DNA of 64,000 bases from Micropterus salmoides (taxonomy: Eukaryota > Chordata > Actinopteri > Centrarchiformes > Centrarchidae), in contig NW_024040485.1 in the NCBI RefSeq assembly GCF_014851395.1, positions 15,073,587 to 15,137,586 on the forward strand, written 5' to 3'. The translations under genes and the position numbers were made by a program. Positions within the stretch are counted from its first letter, which is position 1. Every line of letters starts with the position of its first letter. The notes below the pieces were generated by a model. It was not told the origin of the DNA. It worked only from the letters and a program-made list of their open reading frames with translations, and ran no database searches. This document shows, piece by piece, positions 46,471-57,623 of this stretch.

Positions 46471-48276
46471 TTTATTGGGTCATCTATCCATCACCGATCA
46501 AGACCTTGAAAATAAGGGAGAACACATTTTCCTCTGCAGACAGATGCGTTATAGTAGGTGGCCGACAGTCTTTCCCCTCTACTACTGACAAACAAAAATT
46601 TCATATTGCAACTTTAAAATTAATACAGTAAAAAATAATAAAAATATTCTGTGTACATAAAGCTTATGAGCATTGGAATACTGGTGTAGGATCTGCGATC
46701 AAGTAACAAGACCGTTAACAGTGAAGAAACAAAACGGTCATAGATCAGAAATCCAACAATATTTTACACACTTGGGCCCTGACCTTAAAACAGTGCCCAT
46801 TGTAAAGCCAAACTCCTAACAGTGCAACAAATTTTAACAATAAAACGTTTAAAATCCTGAATTTACTAAAATCTGCACCCAGGTTTCAAAATTGAGAATG
46901 CATCGTCGTGTTCAATTGTTGAATGAGACTGTTCGTTGGTGGCTCAGTCAAGAAAAATGAAGAAAGAGTCCTCCTGAATAAAACCTTCCTAAAGCAAAGC
47001 AAAGTACAAAACAAAAGCAAAACCCTGAAGTTAGGCGTAGTGTATAAGCACAGTAAAAAAAATTTTGAAAAAAAATTGGTGGGGAGTACACCTGTAGTTT
47101 AACCTTTTCTCTACAAACAACAGATATTGCTTGGTCAAAAGCTTATAACGACATGAGTATAAAAGTAAAGTATAATACAATGCACATTATGAGCAAATAT
47201 CATTAAACACACTGCTGCAAACACACACAAAAATGTAAGCGATAACTTTGTGAGCCAGCTCAAAGAGCTAAGACGTAAAAACATTTGAATTATGATCCAT
47301 GTCCCAATCAAAACAACTAAAAATTGACAAAATAATAGAAAACAGATATATTCTATATATCTGTCAGCTGCATTTTTTAAAATTTTTTTTTTACACTAAA
47401 TTTATAAGATTGTGCCATGAATGAAACTTGGTCAAGCATGATTTTTCTTTAAATGTAACTTTTTTCCTCCATATAAACAAAATGTACATTTTAAGAGAGT
47501 GCAAGCTTTCACCCAAACTCTCAAATTCACAGTTAGCAATTAGATGTCAACATTGTCGGTACAGCGAGAATTGCACATGAGAGAAGAAGAAAAGTCAGGA
47601 CTACATTGTAATGACACAGTGGGGACTCTAGAGGGTGCTATAGCCTGGGAAAAGCACAAGAAAAAAAATATTGCACGATTCTAATGTTGGACCCCTCCCT
47701 GCCTTCTGTGTGTCTTTCTAAGTAGGTTCAGTGAAGATGGATCTCCTGCTGATATAGTGAGCTCAGACCAAATCAACCCTCCAGCCTTGCACAGAGTTGT
47801 CCATAAGTGCCAAAGGAGTCCAAGTGACAGCATGATAAAGAAGAGGGATTAAAAACATGTCCACTGAGACAAGTCCACTGGCGTTATTGATGAACCAAGG
47901 TACAGTTGCCCTCCATAGACGTCCAAAATGTCGATCAATTGCAAACAAAAACTCTCTTGCTGTCCAATCGCCACAGAACTGAGGGCCTGCCTGAGAGCTC
48001 AGCAGAGAGGTTTAGGAGACGGGTTGAGCAAATTCCATAGAGGGGCGATGTGAATCAAGTGGAGTCATAATGTGCTACTACAGCGGATGGAGTAGTGGGT
48101 GTCTGCATCTTGGAGCGTAGTACCGACTCAGTTGTGTGGGTCTTGAAAAGGCATTTCAGAAGACATGGCCTTATTGTAGAAACGGGCACCATTTTACTGT
48201 CCAGCACTTAAGGTTCTCAGTGGGGGAGAGCGCCGGTCCGGCACTGCTCGAGACAGTGGTGGTCTACTATGGTCTA
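46471..48276 (-). other. phactr1: probable 3' UTR of phactr1
   Basis: From the stop codon down to the first canonical minus-strand AATAAA (plus TTTATT, 46471-46476), about 1.8 kb. It is AT-rich, has no coding frame, and T/GT-rich sequence lies beyond the signal on the minus strand. A further TTTATT lies near 45307 and could serve a longer form. Confidence 0.45.
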
Positions 48277-48292
48277 CTATGGTCTGTGAAAC
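48277..48292 (-). CDS. phactr1: phactr1 last coding exon (16 coding bases, FHRP-stop)
   Basis: Acceptor TTTTAG at 48293 onward, then GTTTCACAGACCATAG. With the AG left by the previous exon this reads R-F-H-R-P-stop, the invariant PHACTR C-terminus that packs onto PP1. The stop is TAG (48277-48279). Two perfect copies of GGTCTACTAT (48261-48280, plus strand) overlap the stop. The exon continues as 3' UTR. Confidence 0.9.
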
Positions 48293-51200
48293 CTAAAAGG
48301 TGAACAGAAAAAGTATTGTTTTCAAACATCTCATCGCACGGCACAAAAACCTCCATTAAGACCCGAGATAGTCACATGCAAATTAATGGATTTGGGACAT
48401 TACCTAGTTAAATGGCGACTTGACTCATGCACTTCCATCTCATTGCTCTTGAAATCGTTGAGTTCCTTCCGTATAGCTGCCTACAGAGGACAAACAAGAA
48501 GGAAACTTGAAAAAAGCTGCAGAGGCTTAGTACACAAACTGCAGCCTCTAAGCCTCGACTCTATCTCCTTTTAGCATGCTTCATTCATCATTTACGCTTA
48601 TCTTGAGGGCATGAATGATTCTAGTGAATTCTCTCAACACAAGAGCCCTCGATTTCCTCTTCTTAAGACATTTAGAAGCATGAACAATAATATATCCGCT
48701 GGTATACTTGGGTAGTAAGCTTGTTTTAACTATACTAAAGTAGCAACACCATGGATTGACAGATTAAAAACATACATAAAAAACATTGAAACAAAAAGTT
48801 TTTATACAAACCAATGCAGGTTTATTTTTAGAACACCAAATTGTATCAAGGTGTTACAGGCTGTCAGTGTTTAGATCAAAAGCTGAAGTTTATAAAGACA
48901 TCTTCATTGTGAAGAAGGACTACAAATCATAGAAAATAATGGAAATTAGAAGGGCACTCAGAGAGCGCACACCTCCGCCAAGGCCAATAGTCTAGTCTTC
49001 TATGATAAGCAAATCTGCAAGCGCAACCACTGTATGGATAAATTTCCCAAACTATTAGAATTACAGTATGTCAAAATATGGTTGTGCCCAGCTGAAGCCT
49101 CATCATCTCAGTTCACAACTGACCTATCTCGCAATGTTAACGAAAGTGAAAAATAATTTGTGTATCCGCCCCATGATTCAGATCCACTTCAAGTTTCATG
49201 AAAATCCGGCCAGCTGAAATACAAACTATTGGCATCGAAAACATAACTTCCTTGGCGGAGGGTAATAAAACATTGTTTCAGTAACTTCAACCCTTATACA
49301 TGGGTGTTTTTTTAAATATTCCTACATACTTCGGGTCTTTAGCAACCCAGCACTAATAACGATTAAACCATATAATATATTACTCATCAAATTCTTGTAA
49401 ACCTTTCAGAATGTATTAAGATTAACAAACACACCAAAATAGATTTTTGCCAATTTTTTACAGTCATTACATGTCAGAAATGTGTTTTGTTTTAATTTAT
49501 CAATATATTTTAACAAAAACTTAATATATTTCATGCTTAACTGTAACTATCTAGATTGTCTACTAAAACCTCTCAAACCTACCGAACCCAAACTTGAGGT
49601 AACTATATGAGGGGCATCTGCGAAGATCATCCGGGTCATGGATATCCAAGGTAGGTTAAAATCAAGGGCAACTGTACTTGGTTGAAGATACTTCAAAAAG
49701 TAAATTCAAAACAAGTCCAGTTGTCCAGTTGTACTTGATTTTAAACCAGCTTGGATACATAAGAGTTAATAACATCATTTTAAAATACATTTCCAGGAAG
49801 CTTTTTGAGCACAAAACAAAGCTGTTTCCCGTTTATGAAGTTCTACACATTCACATTTGGGACAATGTCTTGTGAATCGTTGCCTCTAAGCAGCACCACT
49901 GTAGCAGGGGCTAGGTGCCTTGCCGAAGGGCAGGATGGTCAAAGAGATTCTCAAAGTAGGGATGAGTCAGTGTTCCAGGAAATACAATGGTGTGCTGTGC
50001 CTTTTTAATAACCTAACATCCCCTCTAAAATGTCATGTGTGACAGCAACCCAGCCGGATGATGTCATTGCTTGTGCGATTCAGCATGACTCAAGGGGACA
50101 TCTATAGCCTTGGGGAGGATGCTTCTGCAACAGGAGAACAAACAACATTCATATCTGTGCTAGAAGGTAGAAATAGGAAGGGAAAAAAGCATCAGGAGAG
50201 CAGCGCTGCGCCTGAGGGTCCTGAGGCACTGCTTGTCCGATTACTCTCTTATGTAAGGGGAGTTGTTGCATAATCAAAACCCTGAATCCCTGTGATTTTC
50301 ACATGAGTGGTCCTCAGGTGTGACCTGGCGTGTTCAGAGCAGTGCATCGTCACAGCAAATGAGGCAGAATCACTGCTCTGCAAAAATCAAGAACTCATTA
50401 AAAGTCAGAGGCATAGGCAGCAGGACCGCTCCAGGGTGTTTACTCAAAGGGGAACCAAACAGAGGTGGAACTTGCTGTAACAAGGCAGCAGAAACACATC
50501 CTCCTACCATCACGCTCCTGTGTTACGGGTTGCGCCATATGAGGCACAGAGGGGGTGGAAGGGGAGCATGATGGTGGGATCTTGAGATTATTAAAAGATT
50601 ATCTCAATTTAACTATAAGATTAGTGTAAGTAATACTGGCCTTGTCAGCTGCTGTGAGCCGGGTCCAGGGCTTATCTGCCCGCCTGTCATAGTCCTGGGC
50701 ATCCGACACCTCCACGTAGTCACTGAATCGGATGAGAATTTTGGCCTGTCTCAGCTCCTCTACAGTGGGCCTTTGGCTCAGCTGGAACAGAAGAAGAAAA
50801 AAAAAGTTGGAGAACAGAAAACTAGGTAAAGTATTTTAGTCGCTGTCATGGTTAGCAGCTTCTCAGACAGAGGGATAGGGGAAAAAATACTTGCACATCC
50901 TACATATTTATCCAGTAGGTGCATCAGAGAAGAGTTAAAAATTTAACAAAAACATTACATTTCAGTTCCTGCAGACCTTCTTTAGAGTATGAGTTCCTCA
51001 TAAAGATTACAAGGAACAGACTAGTTTATCACTTAAGCACCTCCAGCTGTGCACCTCCTTTACACAGCAATCTTAAAATATTAAGAAATGTTGATGCATT
51101 TAATTAAAATAAATGTACCAGTTTTAGATGGAAAATGGCAAATTAACCTTGGTATATCGACCAATCTTACCATGTCACAGTTAATCGTGACAGCTTATAT

Positions 51201-54200
51201 GATGGTTGATAAATTACAAGAAACTGCAGTACATAAATGTCAAGAGGTAGAAACAGTGATGCCATTGCACAGTTTGTCCATCAGAGAATTAATGGACACC
51301 TTTTTCAACAGTAAAATGTTAAGATCAGTAGATATCCTGATTAAAATCTTTTCTTTTAATTGAATTTAAATGTCATCTTATGTAGTTATGTACACAAATA
51401 TATATCAGCCAATATAATTTAATCTCGATTGGCCTCCAAAACCCAGTATCAGTCAGGCAATGCACCATTTTATATATTGAGGTTCAAAAATGCGACTTGG
51501 TTCCCTACATGAGCAATGTTCTATGAATGTGTAGTTAGTGTCATATACAGTATGGATACGGATGAGCATTTTGTTTAAAACACAAAGGAAGCACCCGTGA
51601 CTGGAAGGCCGTGAAGTTTACACACTGCATACAATAAAAGGCATGTGATGCATAAAATAAACTCCTTCAACAGCTGTGAGATTTTTGTTTTGAGCAGCTT
51701 GTCTGCAGGTGAGCAGAAAGTGCTATAATCTAATTGAAAGTGATGGGAACATGCTCAACACCTCGATATGGGGTCAAAGGATTTGGCAGCCAACATGCTG
51801 AAGGGCCAAGGGCAACAAGGGCATCAGTGTCTCCTGGGGGGAGACCTGAGAACTACAATACAAGAGCAGGCCTGTAATGGACTAGATTCTTACTTCTCAC
51901 TACAGATGAGTCACTGTCACACAGCTTGTTTATCCTGGCCAACAATTTACCCCCTACAAATAATTGAAAATCCTGAGTGGGTTTGCACCTTTGGAGCTAT
52001 TTTGGACTCACCTTTCGCGTTAGCCTTCGTTTTATCTCCCTCTTCTCCTCCATTTCCTCTTGCTCATTGCGAGCTGCAGAAAATGAGAGGCCGAGTGTTA
52101 CACTGAGTATAGGCACATGCAACCAGTGGAATGTATATGAAAATGACTGAAAGGGAAAATTATTATTTGCATAACATGGCTCATTAGATTCCCATTAAAC
52201 TGGATACATTTCTTAAAGCCTAAAATAGTTTTCATCATTGGCTGTTTAATACTATTAGGAATGGGTATCAGGGGAGAATGATTGCTTTGTTGCTTTTAAG
52301 TTGTCCCGGGGCTTTTTGGTCCATGTTTATGATTAAGTGATTAACCTATTTAAGACTTTTTCTTGCATTTCCCTAAAATTCCTCCATGTGTTGCACTGTA
52401 TATTTATAGTCAAAAACCCAAGTTAACCACATTACAAAGAGGAGACGAGAGTAAACAAGGAGTATACTGGGACACTGCTCCTGCTTGCAAAAGCTTCGGC
52501 AGTCAGTCTGCATTTGTGCAAGTGCTGAACACAAACTGTATCTATAGTACTTCTCTCAGTTTTGGATCCCAGGCGGTACCTCTCTAGAAAATAAAAACCT
52601 GTTTGTTTAACCTTGCTACTGTATGTGTGTGAGTGATGGGGAGGACTTGACTTGTCACTCATGAATTCTTTGACTTTGAATTTTCCTCCTGCACACTGCC
52701 AATCATGAAGGAGCTTCTAGGAGAGCCGGGACTGCTGCTAAATCAGTCTTTGATTCGAGAGCAGCAGAGTCCCAGGCAACAGAACGGCGGCTTCTCTCTG
52801 ATACTGCATCTGTTTGAGCTAAGAAACCCATCTTTCTGGACATGACTCCTCAGGGAGCCCTGCTGCCTGCCTGCCTGTCTAAGATCAAAAAGGCGGAATA
52901 AAAGGAGAAATGTAAGCCACAACTTTCATATAACTAGGCCTCTCAAATCACCAGGTAGCACTATAAGAAGCGTGAATGCACAAAAGGCTGCTACAAATAT
53001 GGACTCATGCTTTGCTACAATGTGTTTCATGAAGCGCCACACGGTTAGAGAAGGCATTTTTGGCGGTTCTGTCACTTTGACATTTTTGTTCACTCGCGGC
53101 TTAGAGATAATGTTAAATATACAAGTTTAACACACTCACGTTTGAGGATGTTCCTCTGTTCCAGCTCCTCCGCTGTGGGTCTCTGACTCAAGCGCCTGGT
53201 TAGAAACATGCACCCATGGTCAGCACATAATCACAGGCACTAGGTCAGCAAGGCAACTGAATCAATATGGGGGTCATCCTAATGCAAATCAACCTACTTT
53301 ACATGTAATCATCAACTGTCATTGTTCAAAAGAAAATCTATGTAAACATTTCACCGGTTCTTTTTCTGTGGTACACATAGTGACACCTGATTCAGATAAA
53401 GCAGCTCAGTTTTGTTCTTTTGCCCAGTATTTACTTCCCTGCTTTGACATCAACTCCCAGCGAGGTTATCTTATCGGCATTTTGACTCACAGCACGAGTG
53501 AAATGTACAATGTATTATGAGCAACGGAGTTCAAGGTTGTTTTTTTGCATCTTATTTAAGCTCTTGGCTCGTGACAGCTTGACAGGTGCACATGCATTAT
53601 AACACACTGGTTTAAATGCAGAGAAGGCGGCCAGTAAAAACCTGATATTCCTGAAGACTAGGGGACTGTAACATGGCCACATGCCAACTGAAGGGTTTTA
53701 ACACTCAAGACAGCTAAAATAAACCCTATCACGTATATTTACACAGACAAAGACACATGGAATGTGACAGTCATACACTGCCCCCATCACAGTTTTCTTT
53801 CTTTTCTGCGACAATTCCCTCAATTTGTAAGAGGCTAAAAAAGACTAAAATCCCCAAAGGCAATATCTGAAAGGTTACTCTAAGTGCTCTCAATTGGGGA
53901 CTCCTATAATAGCACTGTGTCAGGACCACATGGCAGCAGACCTAACTCTGGGCATTGGATCAATGATTGTCTCCATCTTGTTAGAACTGACAGTATTTTG
54001 GAGCTGCTCAGCCCTGTAAACTACTGTATGCAGGGTTTGGTCTGTGCTCAGGCTGGCTTGTCTCATCTCATGTCATTTGTTCTCCCAGGTGAGGGATATC
54101 GTTTGGGAAAAGTCAAGACAGTGAATCTCAGACGCAGCAATAGCAGAGCAGCAAAAACGCAGCTACTATAAATAAACATGCACAGACTAGTCGGCAAACA

Positions 54201-57200
54201 TCCATGTGGATGCTCCTTCCCAAATAATTTCTATCACAATCAGGTTTATTTAACGCCCGGACATTATCAACTAAGTGCCTGTCTGCCTATGCAATATGAA
54301 GACTAGAGACGTGAGTATAATGAGATTATAGAAGGAGTTTTACAGATTTTTTTTCGATGTTGCTGTTTAAGGCTTCACTAATCAATATTTTTATATTAAC
54401 AATGGCTCATACTGACTGTGTAATGTGAATGTTGTCACTCGTGACAAACCCACCAAGACTTATCATTAAACTCTGCAGTATTTATTTGGTAGGGTCTTCA
54501 GCTGATTGCGCTCACCGGGGCCCATGGGTTATAAAAGCTGGCCCATGTTTTCATTACGGTCTCTCCCTTCAAGCAGGTTATATCCACGCTATGGCATCTT
54601 CTTTTGTACTTGTGTTTATTTTAGTTGAATAAATTATACTTGTTTTAACTAAGTACCGTGGAGTCCCTCTTTGTCACATTCCCTGATCCAGTTTGTGACA
54701 GTACGGCATAGTCCAAGAAAGCCAGACTATTTTTGTTGAAATCCTCTCATGTAAACTTGATATTACTGTCTACCGAGTTGATGTGTTCTGTGAAGGCTTG
54801 TACTTACTGGTTTTAATTTTGACCCACGTGTTGTCGACATATCTGTACTAGTGGGTCAGTGCTATTCCTCTGAAGGAGTTCAGGATTCCATATAGATTTG
54901 GTCACAATAGGGGATACTGGTGAGCCCATGGCACAGCCACGCTTATGTCTGTAGAATCCTCCGTTGTACAGGAAAATGGGCTGACGACCACAACAGCTAG
55001 GAGAACTAGTGGTATCCATCACCTTGATGATAACCCCACAGAGGTTAAATACCTGGGACACCCTGCCAGCCAGTTAGAACTAAAGAAGCCTCTTGGATTA
55101 GAGGTCAAACAAGTATCTTCAATCAAGTCCAGTTGCCCTAGATTTAACCCTACTTGGAGAGCTGAGATGGTTTCCTCACAATAAAGACAAGATCCCTGGG
55201 AGTCCAGAATACGCCCGGCCAAGAAGTCTCACACATAAATTCTAGTTTTACAGGGGGTTGTCGTTTTATCACAATTTTTTGTCCAGATTAAACAAACAAG
55301 ATTTAACATTTTAATTTGTGAGCTGTAGAGATGCTTGTAGGCAGACCTTTTTACTTTTGTATAGAGACATGCTAGCCGTCTCCCCCTTCTTCAAGCCTTA
55401 TTGCTAAGCTAAGCTAATTCTCTCCTGGCTGTAGCTTCATATTTTATTGACAGACATGATATCGACATGGTATCGACATTCTCAGCGAGAAAGCAAATAA
55501 GCTTGAAAATTTCCCAAAATGTCAAACTAGTCTTTTAAGAGACATAAACCACAAAATACATTACATATTAAAGCAAGCAAGACCCACAAACAATAATCCA
55601 AAGACGCAGCAGTGTTTATCAACTTTCTCAAGGGTGAAAGCTGAAACTCTCCCGTTCAGTTTTCACCTTTGAGATTAAGCGTCTCCAGGGTTTTCCCAGT
55701 GAATCAGGTCAATACAAGTAAGTTGAGGTCAGCGTGTCCTGAAATAGCATTACCGTAATCAATTCTGATTGGGCTAGCACAAGCGCCAACATTACATTAC
55801 ACAATACTCTTGGCAAAAAGCCTGAAATTAGGACTTGGGCATCGGATGACACTGCAAAGGACACTGTGAAAGAGCTTTTTGGGAACATGACAACTAAGCA
55901 GGCAGGCCTTCTGGGAACACGCGCTGTGTTCCAATCACAGCGGGGAATAGTGATGTGTGCCAATGTCTCTAGATAATACTCCGTTATTCCCTTGCAACCA
56001 TATTTCCCACATCTCATATCTTATTATACTATCCAGGCCTTCATTTGTACCCATCCGCTTGGCAGTCTTTTCCCCTCTCAACGCATCATTACATCCCATT
56101 CACTCAGTCATGTTCAAAAAGAAGAGTGAAATCAAATGAGGCCTGTGATCCGTTGGGGGAAAACATTATGTCGTTTGATCTGTTCAATTACTAGAACTCA
56201 CATTTATGATCACAACATATGTATACAAATTCCTCTGATTTGTACGCACTGCACCAGGGTGTGTAGAGAGAGAGAGAGCGAGAGAGAGCTGCTGGTATGA
56301 AGCGGCTTGCGTGGTGCTGCTGTGTGGAGGAGTCGGGTGGAGATGGTTTGGCACATGCATCACCGTGGTGATTCAGTCAGCGAGGGAGGAAGTCAGGCAG
56401 GAGGAAGAAAGAGAAATGAGAGAGAGTGAGAGAGTGCTAGAGAGAAGACAAAGAGAATAAAAACGAGAGGGGGGGGGGGGGGGGGGGGGGCGATGCATCG
56501 CTGAAATTAGGTCAGCTCCATTTTCAGAGCCTCATTTTAACGAGATAAAGCGTTTATCTTTATCGGATGTTGAGAAGGAGAAAATGAAAGGCTATAAAAG
56601 TGTTTGGATAGAAAAAAAGGCTCACATTTGCATCGGCTTTGGACTGAGTCACACTTCTATCAGCCAGGATATTGGGCCGTCGTCAGCCCAAAGTAAGACT
56701 AAACGCTTGGATTGGCTGAGAGCAGCCGCTTTTGAGTTGCAGGAACATCAATCAGGTCTACTAAAAATATTTGGACCATAAATTGTGCATGTGTGTGAAT
56801 GTATTCAAGTTTAAAAATGCATGTATGTAACATGTCTCACCTTGTGAGTTTTGTGCCTATCTGTTGCCTAGACTCCAGTCTCTCCTCATCTGTCTGCATG
56901 GGCAGGATGTTTTTCTCCTCCAGCTCTCTTTTGGATGGACGGTTACTCAGCTTGATGGCCAGAGAGTCCTTCCTCAGCACCTTCTGTGCCAGGGTACCTA
57001 AACACAAACACCATGGTCAAACATGAGGCGGTGCAGGCACGAAGCACGGACCTGAGGCCTCAATTACCAAAATGCTCTGACTTTTTTTCTTCATTTCTAC
57101 TGTATCTCTCAATTTTGATAAATAGGAACTTTATTGATCCCTCGGAGGGAAACTGCAGTGTTGTAGTAGCAGAGGTTTACATAAACAAAACATGCCTGAG

Positions 57201-57580
57201 GTTGGTAAACAAGCATGAGGTAGTTAAAAAATGAATAATTCTGTAATAATAGAATTGACAAATTTACAAACATATAGTCATTCAAACTACTAGTAGAAGT
57301 AAAAAAAAGACTTAAAGATATGTCTCTCTGACTTGGTAAATGGGTATAGAATATGTACTGTTATTCAGAAGAAATAAGTCTGCTCTCCCTACATAGAGGG
57401 GAGTCATTGTATATTTACATATGTTGTCATCTTTATTTCATGGTTCTGATGCTGAGATTTAAATAGTTACAAAGTCTCAAATATGAAATACTTCTTCACC
57501 CTAAATATGATCTAAACTGTGGAGAATTGACAATTATTTAATGTTTAACTGTATGTAATGTATAACTTATAACAAAGATT

Positions 57581-57623
<43 letters not shown>

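Larger units (their letters stand above)
48481..50640 (-). other. phactr1: phactr1 intron with dispersed repeats
   Basis: About 2.2 kb. Contains an inverted-ended repeat at about 48971-49262 and a repeat copy at 49640-49760 shared with 55.05-55.2 kb. No exon recognised. Confidence 0.6.
50782..56840 (-). other. phactr1: phactr1 introns between the four RPEL-region exons
   Basis: Three introns (50782-52011, 52074-53139, 53196-56840). The first two show nothing nameable. The third contains an LTR-like fragment and a Penelope-like fragment (54.5-55.25 kb), a purine-rich stretch (56.26-56.46 kb) and a G22 run (56469-56490). Confidence 0.6.
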
